Origin: Sordaria brevicollis
Lineage: Eukaryota; Ascomycota; Sordariomycetes; Sordariales; Sordariaceae
Length of the DNA: 64,000 nucleotides
Assembly (NCBI GenBank): GCA_033439795.1
Contig: JAUTDP010000003.1
Coordinates: 1,054,001-1,118,000, forward strand
Reading direction: 5' to 3'
In this document: positions 12,440 through 21,704 of the stretch, piece after piece
Layout: each line of letters begins with the position of its first letter
Position numbering within the stretch: position 1 is the first letter of the stretch
Program-made: the position numbers and the translations under genes
Notes under the pieces: generated by a model
The model's input: the letters and a program-made list of their open reading frames with translations, nothing else
What the model was told of the DNA's origin: nothing
The model's database searches: none

Positions 12440-12823
12440 GAGAGCCTAGGATCAAACAATCTGGATCTGGTCGATGACGATGCAAGCAAAAAATCAGATG
12501 CGAAGGTCGACACTCAAGAAGTCTTGTCCGACAACGGTGATAGTGCAGAGTCAGAGGAAACGACAGCGGAAGAGTTTTTGGCGTTCCTGGACAAACTTCC
12601 CAAACTAGGGAAAAAAAAGGAAGAAGAGCGGGAACAACCTGGAATGACCGATGGCCAGATTCTTCCTCAACGAAAAAAGGTTCTCGAGGATGTGGAACTC
12701 CGCCCACAGGAGTCTCCCATTCGGTTCCATAAACCAACTACCAAGCTGCGGATCGGGACCTCGATTGAAGGAACACGGGAAGAGAGTCCCGAAAGTGATG
12801 ATAAAGAAGGATATGATCAGTAA
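12440..12823 (+). other. open in-frame extension after the Bet3 stop codon
   Basis: Directly after the Bet3 TAG the same frame runs 127 sense codons to TAA TAA. The conceptual product is hydrophilic and acidic/lysine-rich, e.g. EETTAEEFLAFLDKLPKL and EGTREESPESDDKEGYDQ, and looks like real coding sequence. There is no in-frame ATG before residue 70 or so of the extension. It could be a readthrough tail, the remnant of a longer ancestral protein cut by a recent nonsense change, or be joined by a very small alternative intron. Which of these applies cannot be told from one genome. Confidence 0.5.
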
Positions 12824-13813
12824 TAAACGAGCGTATCATGCTCTGGAGGGATGGAGTTGGGGCGTCCGATCAGTGGCCAATCCCGAGCGAAATTAGGCAA
12901 TGGCTTATAATATTTACAATGATAGCGATACATTTACCTTCTCTTTCAGGTCCAGCCCGCTTCACCCTTGACCACGAAATGCTACCACGAGAACAAGTAA
13001 CAGCGCGGCATCGTGGCGTCCGCCGGAACTATCTACCGTGTGCAGTTCGAGAAGAAAGGAGAACGGCTGTTGCTATACAACAGAGCCAACAACCCAGACC
13101 GAACCAACAACCAACCACCCGCGAATCGCTGTGGAAAGCTCCATCATTGTTCTAAGTGCTTTCATGGAAATTGAAGACGTTGGTGACTGACCATACCTTT
13201 TAGTTTCGGCGCGTATCCTCTCACCATGACTGGCTCCCGAATGCTTTCGAAGCTCGGCCAACGGCGTCCCCCTACGTCAGATCTTTCTCAGTCAGACTTT
13301 GGCCCCTGTCCTCGGTAGTTCACTTCGATGCGGCTCAAGTGAACGCGTCGGTAGATCCCCCACGTTACTCGGCACTTCCTTTGTCCATCCCCACGACCTG
13401 CCTCCCACGCCCGTCCGTTATTGTTTCCGCCAACCAACGCCATGTCATATGACACCCGCATAGGATTGATAGCAAGACAAGTAGAAGAAGTCCAGCTAAG
13501 CGCTCAGGCAGTCTTCATTACCGACACCAAACCAACACGATCACGGCATATGATATTCCTTTCACCACCAGGAGGCCCCGGCACCAACGATGTCGTTGTC
13601 TTGCAAGATACAATGCTGTTGGGGCAGTTAGAAGAATGCTTTCGCTAATCATCGGAATGGAGAGACGTGTGGTGAATAATCCGCAGTTTATAATGAGCTT
13701 CCCGCTGTTTCCACGGCCTTGCAGGGAGAAGCCAAGTCACGAAATTCCACGACTGAATTGAATTCGAAAGATACAAGGAAGCCTTACGCCAGTGTTTCAC
13801 TACCGAAGACACC
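12824..13813. other. gap with possible coding relic
   Basis: No complete gene is supported. At about 13010-13170 a plus-strand frame reads TIYRVQFEKKGERLLLYNRA and continues to KLHHCSKCFHGN then stop; it looks coding-like but has no start or clear partner exon. The later part (from 13375) is the first of three similar 5' flanking units, described separately. An open frame from the ATG at 13442 to 13648 lies within that unit but is not kept open in the other copies. Confidence 0.4.
13375..13650 (+). repeat. diverged 5' flanking unit, copy A
   Basis: Copy A of a unit also seen at 14.88 and 16.61 kb. Copies A and B share TCATAYGACACYCGCA in the same context, preceded by CCTTTGTCCAT. It ends shortly before the orphan gene at 13814. 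The copies are old and known only from alignment by eye. Confidence 0.45.
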
Positions 13814-14338
13814 ATGGGTTCCGGAATGTCTTATGAAGAGAGGAAAGAAAAATTCAACGAGGTGTGTTTTCCATTTTAACCAGCGGTTGTCCAGCACGTC
13901 TTTTTCTGACTTGAGAGATAGTCCAATCCAAACTGCACGTCGTATGTTGTACATGTCTATACTTCTTGCAGTTTCTGTAAGAACAAAAGCGAAAAATGTC
14001 GGAAAGCATACAAGCAATGGAAGCATGACAAAAAATATTCACCAACATCGACAGTTGATATACCCAGGGACTCCATAGACAAATACTTGTTAGTGCCGGG
14101 TATGGAGGCTTTGCATGAGTATCTCATCTCAGAGCAGATTTTCCTCTACATTGAGCTGAGAGGCGCTTTCTGCCGCAAACCGGAGCTTGAGAGTATCAAG
14201 CATGTGCGTGAGGCGTTTGAAAAGAATCAAAAGAATCCGGCTGAGTTTCTTAAGGCATTGAACCGCAGAAGAGATTATCGAATGATCTGTCGTAAGTATT
14301 CGTGGTGGAAGAAGGTGTTCGTTATCAGACTCGTTTGA
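13814..14338 (+). CDS. orphan array gene 1 (acylation-like N terminus, IELRGAFC motif)
   Basis: Exon 1 (13814-13861) encodes MGSGMSYEERKEKFNE, whose MG-x-x-x-S start fits an N-myristoylation signal. A 60-base phase-0 intron (GTGTGT, CTGAC branch, GATAG) leads to exon 2 from 13922, beginning SNPNCTSYVVHVYTSCSFC, a beta-strand followed by paired cysteines. Later comes QIFLYIELRGAFCRKPELES, shared with the gene at 21088 (FELRGVFC) and the one at 23930 (VEIRGPLC). The frame stops at 14338, giving about 154 residues. A strong donor GTAAGT at 14293 with a CATAG acceptor near 14351 could instead splice on to another exon, so the C terminus is uncertain. No known domain is recognised. Confidence 0.6.
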
Positions 14339-15178
14339 CGACCAGCATAGGAAGAATTTCGAGAAGGAACTTTGTATGTTTGGAGTTTTGACAAGGCTAC
14401 GAGGAAGTTCGGGGAAAGCTACGCAGCTTGTAGATGGAAGGATGCGCAAGGTTTATTTTTCTTCAGTCATTCTGAGAGCGGAAGAGAGCAAGTGTTTGGT
14501 TCTGGTAGGGTCAGCGGTTTAGCGGACAGACTTTTACGTGTTTTGCTTGCATTTTAGTGTTTCGACGACAAGAGGTAGATTATACGACAATTATGTCGAG
14601 GGAGGTTGCGTGTGAGCAACGATATTTTCATTCATTGTATGCCAGCCCATCCATGTTGCAACTTTCAATCGACATCGTTTGCAATATGTCCACTTTTCAC
14701 GATGTAAGCATCAAGCTCTCGTTTCGGCTCCCTTGTTTACCTAGCTAACTCCTCAATATCCCAGCTCTAGGGCCAGCTCCCGCTTCACGTACCAGAAGAC
14801 AAAGAAATCTAGCTAGGTACTTGCTTCCAGCACCCTCAATAGAAATGATGATTCTGATTTCAGGCATCTACTGGGGGAGCGTTCCTTTGTCCATTCTTGC
14901 GACCCCATCCATGCCGCCTCACCATTGTTCTCTCCAGGGCCAAGTCATACGACACTCGCAGAGAAGATCGTGAAACGGAAGTAGAATAATTCTATTAGCG
15001 CCCAACTCTGTTTCTACCACCAACGCAATCCACATTCTCATTATGATGAACGCTAAACCACATCTCTCTTTCTCTCTGGAGGCACGAAGATTACCAACAA
15101 CGCTCCAGCCGCCGAGCTCAGCAGAAACGACACTCTCAACTAAAGTTGTTCTTTGGAGCCTTTAGCGCTGTCAACACA
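14339..15178. other. gap holding 5' flanking unit copy B
   Basis: The frame at 14351-14557 looks partly coding (EEFREGTLYVWSFDKATRKF) and may be a third exon of gene 1 or its decayed remnant. From 14875 to about 15155 lies copy B of the repeated flanking unit, with stop codons where copy A is open. Nothing else is supported. Confidence 0.4.
14875..15155 (+). repeat. diverged 5' flanking unit, copy B
   Basis: Similar to copy A around TCATACGACACTCGCAG and to copy C around CCACATCTCTCTTTCTC and TACCAACAACG. It ends just upstream of the start of the next gene at 15179, so the unit sits in the promoter or leader position. Confidence 0.45.
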
Positions 15179-16295
15179 ATGGAGACGGAGCATGGACAGT
15201 GGTTTATAACGGGCTTCATATGCCCTCACCGGGTTCGCATCCAGACCAAAGTGAAGGTCAAGGGCTTCGAGAATTATTCGCAAGAGAAATTCGACCGGCC
15301 AGACAGATCCAATCACGAGCCGAACTCCATTGACGCGCAAAGCCTAGCAGTCACAAGGCACATACAGGTCATCATTGTCCCCCGGCACGGTATTACCAGA
15401 ACTATCATGTGTTTACCTTCTCCAAACCGGGCGAACGAACCGGTAAGATCACTCGCCCATTCCGTCCTTGTCATCTGGCTGGCTCATTTCTAACCTCTAC
15501 CTACCCAAGCAGAAGCCACGCAATAAATTACAGAAACGGCCTCCTGCACCAGCCCCGAAAAAGACGATCCCCCAGCAAAGAAAGTCGGTGCAGGTGCCGA
15601 CGCGGGCGCCTGTCGTAAGGGGAGCGTCTGCCTTACCCCCAGCAAGAGTGACGACGTCGAATATACCTCAAACTGCGAGGCCAATGTTTCAACAGGCAGT
15701 GATTCAACGGCCAATGATTCAGCAGCCAGTGATTCAAGAGCCAGTGGTTCGAAAGCCAGTGGTTCGAAAGCCAGTGGCTCAACAGGCAGTGGCTCAACAG
15801 GCAGTTGCTCAACAGGCAGTGGCTCAACAGGCAGTGGCTCAACAGGCAGTGGTTCAACAGGCAGTGGTTCAACAGGCAGTGGTTCAACAGCCATCGAGGG
15901 CAGCGACGGCACCGGCAGCAATGTCTGATCAAGTCTTGCAAGTAGCGATGTGTCTTCCCCCGTTTGAAATAGATTTCGCGAATAGCGAGAAGAGCTTGGC
16001 TCAACAGCCAGTGGTTCAACAGCCAATTAGGGCAGCAACGGCACCGGCAGCAATGTCTGATCAATCCTGGCCAGGAGGGATGTTTCTTTCCCCGTATGAG
16101 GCAGCTCACGCGAAAGACAACGATCTTGATCGGAACCTGAAGCGGAAGAATTCAACCAAAACTGAAGTGATTGAGCTTACCGATGAGGAAGGTGATTTCC
16201 TGGAATCAGATATAGACGGATACGTTTCAGAGGTTAGTGAAACGAAGGCTCATGTTAAGAGGCGTGGTACTCGGAAGAAGCCTGTTCGTATTTGA
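15179..16295 (+). CDS. orphan protein with QQAV-type repeats and a SUMO-interaction-like motif
   Basis: Exon 1 is 15179-15442 and exon 2 is 15513-16295 (phase-0 intron GTAAGA to CCCAAGCAG, a possible NAGNAG acceptor), giving about 348 residues. The N-terminal 88 residues are unfamiliar. The middle holds imperfect 5-residue repeats (QQAVA, QQAVV, RKPVV) encoded by a 15-base minisatellite. The block RAATAPAAMSDQ then occurs twice. The C terminus has EVIELTDEEGDFLESD, which matches the SUMO-interacting motif pattern (V-I-x-L followed by acidic residues), then ends in a basic tail KRRGTRKKPVRI. A nuclear protein that binds SUMO is an inference. No homologous family is recognised; it does not show the strand and ELRG motifs of its neighbours. 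Confidence 0.6.
15690..15893 (+). repeat. 15-base minisatellite inside a coding exon
   Basis: Thirteen or so imperfect copies of a 15-base unit (type CAACAGGCAGTGGCT) run in frame in the gene at 15179. The copies towards the 3' end are nearly identical, which suggests recent unit expansion. Confidence 0.85.
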
Positions 16296-17019
16296 GGGGG
16301 TTTTGGATTGGGATGCTTCCTTGAGGTAAACTTTAACAGGGCTTGGGGCTTTGCGATTTGGGCTAAAGGGCACCTCTAGATAGATACCTATGGCGGGCGA
16401 TGAAGAAAATGTGATGCTCTGCTTCTATCCTATGTACTGTGGTCTTCATTTTTCATTTCTCTTTTCTTTTAAGTTTCCTATTGTTCATCTTCTCTCTCTT
16501 ACTCATTTTATGTTCCCGCCGTAGAATCACACACAGATCAACCTATACGACTCCTCGAATACAAGGGGACATGGAGATACCTACAAAGAAGGTAGCAGCA
16601 AGAGTGATCCTTCCTTTGTTCTTCCTTGCACTTCCCCCGCCAACCAGCTCGATTTTCTCCAACATCCCGCCAATGTGTTGACCAACGCCGACTCATCTGG
16701 CATTGTCCGAGAAAGAAGAAGTGGATAAACTACCTCTACGCTCAGCCCTCTGCCCCGTTCAACCATTACCAACATAATCAGTATGACTGATGATCCACCA
16801 CTTCTCTCTTTCAGTCTTGATGTTCTTATTCTACCAACAACGACATCCTTGAGATCCAACAAACCAGGGCTGGAAGAAAAATGCAATCACAGAGGGTGAG
16901 CCTGCCGGCGGCTAGCCTTTTGGGTTATACATGTATTGGGCTTTTTACCCTCTTACCGGTCTTATCTCATTGAACCAAGAAACTCGAAGATCACATCGAC
17001 GACCGGGTCCGAAACATAC
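16296..17019. other. gap holding 5' flanking unit copy C
   Basis: Contains the 3' flank of the repeat-protein gene, then copy C of the repeated unit (16605-16870). A short ATG frame MQSQR followed by GTGAGC at 16885-16900 may be a first exon of the next gene, but no acceptor is convincing. Confidence 0.4.
16605..16870 (+). repeat. diverged 5' flanking unit, copy C
   Basis: Resembles copy B: CCTTTGTTCTTCCTT, then CCACTTCTCTCTTTC and TACCAACAACGACATC in the same order and similar spacing. It again lies just upstream of a small plus-strand gene. Confidence 0.4.
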
Positions 17020-17427
17020 ATGTATCCCGACATCCAGTCCAGAACGCAAAGAAAGAACCAGTTGGACATTGATCAATACATGGTCACTACAGAACCCATT
17101 ATGCGCGGTGACGGCTATAAGAAGGAGCGCAGAGAGGTAAGCGGTTCTCCATCGTAACATCGCTTATCGACCCTAGCAGTAGCAATACTCACTCTGACTT
17201 GAATATAGGAAACGACAAGGAGGCATAACCGACCTGCTAGAACTGCCACTTCTGGGGGAAATCAGCACCAGTATACTCGCAATCACAGCGATACGGCGTA
17301 CGGGAGCCCGCGGTCGATGTCGTATAACCAGCAGGCGCAATACTCACCACTCTCAACTACGCCGAGCTGCACAAAGAAACCAAAGTCCAACAATTCCGTT
17401 GGTGGCGCAGAACGGCATCTTTCTTGA
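17020..17427 (+). CDS. small hypothetical protein, two exons
   Basis: Exons 17020-17136 and 17209-17427 (intron GTAAGC, CTGAC branch, ATATAG; phase 0) give 111 residues starting MYPDIQSRTQRKNQL. The C-terminal half is Gln/Ser/Asn-rich (SPRSMSYNQQAQYSPLSTT). The frame is open upstream of the chosen ATG, so an earlier exon (perhaps from the ATG at 16881) is possible. No domain is recognised. The shared motifs of the neighbouring array genes are not seen. Confidence 0.45.
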
Positions 17428-17840
17428 TACCTAGGTAACTAACAGAACGCAATGGATCTATTGAAATTATTCGCCCCAGCCGTCTTTCAACACTCGTGTA
17501 ACCGCCAGCATCACCAACCAACATACTTCTAATGGCATTCTGGGCCCGAAAACTTTGTTGGAGCACCACGCCGGATAAAGACACTGGCATTCAGTATGAG
17601 AAACGGTACGACGATCATCTTGATGGCTTATAATGGGCATGATGCGCCCTTGCCGGGCGCATCCTGGTTTCAGCTTCTTGCCATAGAATCAATATCGACA
17701 CCTAGGGAGTGACCAAGGAAAAATATTACCCGAAAAAATCTACCACGAACCAAAAGTCTCAAGATTGCAAAGCCAAAAGGCACAAGAGGACCCGACTTTA
17801 AGTTCTCTTACCTGTAGATGTACTTAACATCGATCCCATT
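17428..17840. other. short intergenic gap
   Basis: No gene seen. It holds the 3' flank of the gene at 17020 and the promoter of the gene at 17841. Confidence 0.5.
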
Positions 17841-18309
17841 ATGGGGAAGAGTCAGTCAAAAGTTGCACAAGAGGCTAGCAAGGTACTGTATGCTGCTCTG
17901 TCTCCTCACCAGGTTTACACTAACAGCTCAACAGTCAACATATACCACCAGATGGCAACTCTGTGTCAACCTTCGTTGCACAAGTCAGACTCCGCATCAT
18001 ACTTGCACAAGCTTGATTTTCGAATTCCATCAACACCAGGGTAGCATCCACGTCTATGAACATGTTCTTCAGAAGAACCATCCAGGCTGGGGAAACGACC
18101 TAGCTAGATTCCTGAAGGAGAACGACAATCTTTTAAACGCTGAGCTGAGCACAAATCTATGTGGTGAAGGTGCCAATAATGCAGATCGCATTAGCTGGTT
18201 TCTCGGTCCCGAGGGTCCTAAGGAGAAAATCGACAAGAGTGGAATGCTGTCAAGGGATATCAGCAAGCTAATGGAGAAACTTGTAGGCGCGGAATTAAGG
18301 GCAAGTTAG
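17841..18309 (+). CDS. orphan array gene 2 (MGKSQS start, WFLGP motif)
   Basis: Exon 1 (17841-17882) encodes MGKSQSKVAQEASK, an N-myristoylation-like start. A 52-base phase-0 intron with a CACTAAC branch leads to exon 2 (17935-18309), which begins STYTTRWQLCVNLRCTSQT, matching the strand-plus-Cys segment of the gene at 23930 (NRDVFVLFRCTHC). The late segment ADRISWFLGPEGPKEK parallels TIYWICEGPISTEK of the broken copy at 20.1 kb. Total 138 residues. The shared exon plan with a phase-0 intron after the acylation peptide supports a true gene family. No known domain is recognised. Confidence 0.65.
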
Positions 18310-19089
18310 AAATGTTAGTGATGGGTATAACATGTAAGCGGCGAGTCTGGGGCTGGAGATTCCATACGGTCAGGCATGCATGCATTATGTCTCCATCAGG
18401 CACTTATAGTGTCTTCCAGAATTTCAGTTTAGTTCAAGGGGCTGCTGTTTGGTGTTTGGCTTCCATTCCTTTTGTATCTTGGTGTAGTTTGCTCGTAGGT
18501 ATGTAGTTTTGCTTTGTAAAGAACAGAAACCTACCATACCTCCTTGTAGTCAGAGGTTGTGTGTGGAGTTGTCCTCATCTAAGAGGGCGGTTGCTTGGAC
18601 CAACGTGATGAATGAATATTGAGGCCAAAAACATGTATTAAGAACACGGAATATTCGCAATAGTCCCAAAAGGACAAATTAATCCATTTACTCCAATATT
18701 CCGTCCGACCTATAACACGAGATCCGTCAAGCGCTTCATGTGCAGAGACATTGAAAGATTCAGACACAAACCAGAAAGCTCCTATCCTGACTCCCACCTC
18801 ACGATCAATGCATCAAAGAAGACTATTTGCAACATCGAGTTTTGAGAGGCCAAGTTTGGGCGGCTACAAACCGGGGTAGAGGTACTCGAAGAAAGTTTCT
18901 TTGTCTGCCGTCCTTTGTCGCGACTCGGTTCACATACAGGGGCATCACTAGCCTGAGTTAAGTCCACCTAGAAAGAACGAAAGACTGGAGCCTGAGTAGG
19001 GTTGTTGGCGCCCTGGAACATTTAGTTTATCATCAGAATGCTCACTTGACTGGTCTTTAATGTCTATGTGTGGACTCCAACAACAGCCA
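18310..19089. other. intergenic gap
   Basis: No supported gene. Small open frames on either strand lack features. The first exon of the broken gene at 19.1 kb may once have been here, but no MG-type start is visible. Confidence 0.45.
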
Positions 19090-19584
19090 GTCTGGCTCAC
19101 CAATCATGAGGATTGACGTCCAGACTGTTGATTTATGCTGCATCAGCTGTTCGTGCATCTCCTGTGAGGTGGAACGGGATTGCGACAACGGGCTTTGTAA
19201 GGGAAAACTTTAGACGGGATCTTGTAAGCATTTGTATCTCGACTCTCGCTGGGTGTACGTGGACGCTGGGCTCTTGGAGAGGGATGAGTTCCAGCGTTAC
19301 CCTTGGATCAAGGAGGTCACTAAGGCGAAGGCCCTCAATCTTACTGAGGACGAGAGACGGTTCTTACCGTAGCGGGAAAACCTCCTTGGGAACAGGGCTT
19401 ATTTGGCTTATAAGGCTTATAAAGCTTGTAATTTTAACAGGCCTTGTTGAATTCAACAAGCCTTGTTGCGCGAGGGAGGCTTCTGATTGGCCGATTCAAA
19501 TAGGCACCAAAATTTCCGTTACTCCTTCCCAAACTTCCACTTCCCTATATCAAAGGAAAGATCGAGGCCCGCTTTCAATCAATT

Positions 19585-19664
19585 GAGTCAGTGGCTCAAT
19601 GGTTCTCGTCATCGCTGTCCTTCTTGGGGTCGCCAGTTCGATTCCAGATGGTGATAGTTTTTTT
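19585..19664 (+). repeat. tRNA-like pol III promoter relic inside the MITE
   Basis: A box-A-like GTGGCTCAATGG at 19591-19602 and box-B-like AGTTCGATTCC at 19635-19645 lie at tRNA spacing, followed by a seven-T run (19658-19664) like a pol III terminator. The T stem does not pair fully, so it is not called as a tRNA gene. It is probably a SINE-type or tRNA-derived relic. Confidence 0.35.
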
Positions 19665-19734
19665 CGCGCGAAAAGTTTCACGCGGTTGTCGCAGTTGTGA
19701 ATGCTCTCATCCAGACTTTGAAGCCAAAGTCCGC

Positions 19735-19842
19735 TAAGAAGACTACTAAGAAGACCACTAAGAAGACTACTAAGAAGACCACTAAGAAGACTACCAAGAA
19801 GACCACTAAGAAGACTACTAAGAAGACTACTAAGAAGAAAAC
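19735..19842 (+). repeat. 12-base minisatellite encoding Thr-Lys-Lys
   Basis: About nine copies of AAGAAGACTACT or AAGAAGACCACT in tandem. One frame would read (TKKT)n but has no start; it lies inside the MITE. Confidence 0.85.
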
Positions 19843-20221
19843 CCTTATAAGGACCTTTAGAAGGCCTTATAGGGGTCTTCACCTTTTATCTTTTTGCACC
19901 CAAAATCGACCAATTAGAGGCCTCCCTCGGCTTAACAGGCCTTGTTGACTCAATAGGCCTTGTTGCATATATAGGAATTAGAAATATAACAAGGCTTGTT
20001 GCGCTCCCTAGATTCCCGCTGCGGTACTCGTTGGGGATTTCGCCACAGAATGTTTTAAGGGAACGAGAGATGGCCCCAACACCATTTATTGGATTTGCGA
20101 GGGACCGATTTCGACAGAAAAGTCTTTGAAACTCAAGGAGGAAGCAAGAAATTTACATGTCGCGAAGGAGGTCTTGTCTAAAGAGCCGTTCGACATCCAG
20201 TTGGCCCGGCGCACGGCTTAA

Positions 20222-21087
20222 ATCAAAGGTACCTACCTACCTACCTGATGGCTAGCTGGTTCCATAATCCTTCAGGCAGCGTGCTGGACACGCTGTTTAT
20301 TTGCTCAGGAGGTACGCATACGGATAGGCTCAAAGAATGAGATGGTCAAAATGCGACGATAAACGGTATTCTGCATGGAAGGGTTGAAGTGGTGTTCAGC
20401 TAGGGTTGTTGCCTGTTAGTTGAAAAATAGGTACTCCTTGTTAGATTTTTATATGTCAAGGAGATAACATGTTCATTATGTACTCTCACCTCGAGTATGA
20501 AAGGACATTTGAGTAGTAGCAGGGTCTACAAACTTCCTTTGTTATGCGGCTGCATTGGTGACGCCCGCGCCCGACTTCCAATGAATGAAAGGATGCCAAT
20601 TGTTGTTCCTCAAATTTAGACTGGATGGCTCCAAAACCGATCCCTAGATACCCAAGCCAAGTTTCTTTGTTTCTCTTTGCAACCTTCTCTGGCTCATTGC
20701 TCTGCCATACGAAGCCAGCAAAGACACGAAGCAGAATCACGCCGCTCCGCCCCAAACTTTTCATCAACGGTACAATGGCTATTTACCTGGTTCTCAAAAT
20801 CCATTAACATGGGCCAAATCGACCAGAAAAGAAGCGGAACAGCACTTTGAAGGTCTTGCAAGGTTATGAACCGACAAGAACAATCGTAAACCGTGTCGCA
20901 TCGAGATCAGTCTGCTTTCAAGTTGTGATGCGGTCACTTTCATCTGATCTACCTCACTTTAACGCGAGTTATTAGGTTATCCCTCGTCCATCCACCACCC
21001 ACCTAAGTTTTGACTCGGAGGGAAAAGGAGCACCGACTCACAATTTCTCCATCATCTCAACCACATCCTTCTCAAAGCCACTAATTA
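20222..21087. other. intergenic gap
   Basis: No supported gene. It contains the promoter and leader of the gene at 21088. Confidence 0.5.
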
Positions 21088-21704
21088 ATGGGTTCGGCAC
21101 TTAGCAAGCGAGGTTCTTCCAAGAAGTCCTCAGGACAGTCCTCATCAAAGTCCTCGAAGAGATCGGGAAAGGAGCCAGCCAAAGAGCCCCACGTGAAGGT
21201 TCCAAAGCAGTCGGCAGCGGGGATATCCTCTTCCAAGAACTTGAAGGTAAACACGGATCAAGAATTTGTTGTACAACTGGTCAGCTAACGTATACACAGG
21301 GAGAGCCACAGAAGGAAGAATACATCATAAAACTCGGACTCATCTGCAAGCTCTCCCTAGACTCGTCGCGAGACGAACCACACTGCACCTGGCATAATCG
21401 ATTTGCTTACCGGTGGACGTCCGTCGACGAAGCATTCCTGAGAAACCCGGACAACGCGCATATTGCCAAGATGATTCGCGAGCGCGCTCATGAGCTGGAG
21501 GACAACGGAATGTTTGAGCTGCGGGGTGTGTTCTGCTTAGCGCCCCAAGCGGCAATTGATGCTTTAAATCTGTACATCAAAAAGACGGATACAGCGCTGA
21601 GTTTCAAACCGACTCGCACCGGCAATCTTGGAACTCTCATGGAGCAGCTTGAGCAGGGCAAGCTGAGGAATGTCGAGTTCCTTCCGGCTCCGTCGTCGGA
21701 TTAG
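21088..21704 (+). CDS. orphan array gene 4 (MGSALSKRGSS start, FELRGVFC motif)
   Basis: Exon 1 (21088-21246) encodes MGSALSKRGSSKKSSGQSSS and continues Ser/Lys-rich; glycine 2, serine 6 and the basic run make a strong myristoylation plus basic-patch membrane signal. A phase-0 intron (GTAAAC to TACACAG) precedes exon 2 (21300-21704), which begins GEPQKEEYIIKLGLICKLSL (strand plus Cys), then FAYRWTSVDEAFLRNPDNA and the motif FELRGVFCLAPQAAIDAL. Total 187 residues. This is the most complete and best-formed member of the family in the window. Membrane attachment at the cytosolic face is inferred from the start; the function is unknown. Confidence 0.7.

Larger units (their letters stand above)
19367..20024. 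mobile_element. 658-base MITE-like element with terminal inverted repeats and TA target
   Basis: The left end is TA then CCGTAGCGGGAA, and the right end is TTCCCGCTGCGG then TA, an inverted match of 11 of 12. A longer internal inverted pair (19454-19508 against 19896-19948) shares GAGGGAGGCYTCTRATTGG with transition differences. It holds a tRNA-like stretch and a TKK-coding minisatellite but no transposase. TA duplication fits the Tc1/mariner/pogo superfamily. Its ends begin CCGTAG like the ends of the 12.4 kb element at 29200. Confidence 0.75.
19090..20221 (+). pseudogene. orphan array gene 3, broken by a stop codon and a TIR insertion
   Basis: The left part (19094-19366) reads MRIDVQTVDLCCISCSC, then an in-frame TAG at 19211-19213, then LDSRWVYVDAGLLERDEFQR, which parallels FAYRWTSVDEAFLRNPDNA in the gene at 21088. 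The right part (from 20027) reads VGDFATECFKGTRDGPNTIY, then WICEGPISTEK, to TAA at 20219-20221. The two parts are separated by a 658-base inverted-repeat element with a TA duplication; taking out the element and one TA joins them in the same frame (RRFL to LVGD). The TAG would be CAG before a C-to-T change. The first exon is not identified. It is a clear family member that is no longer functional in this genome unless the element is removed and the TAG read through. Confidence 0.7.

Noticed and set aside
15690..15893. CRISPR-like array
   Set aside because: The repeats are contiguous 15-base coding units without spacers, in a eukaryotic gene.
15490..16109. Antisense frames rich in EPLPVEPL and CLLNHCLL repeats
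   Set aside because: They arise from the 15-base minisatellite read on the other strand; the plus-strand gene has a good start, intron and C terminus.
19697..19948. TKKT-repeat frame resembling a histone H1-like tail
   Set aside because: No start codon and wholly inside the MITE; it is a 12-base minisatellite.
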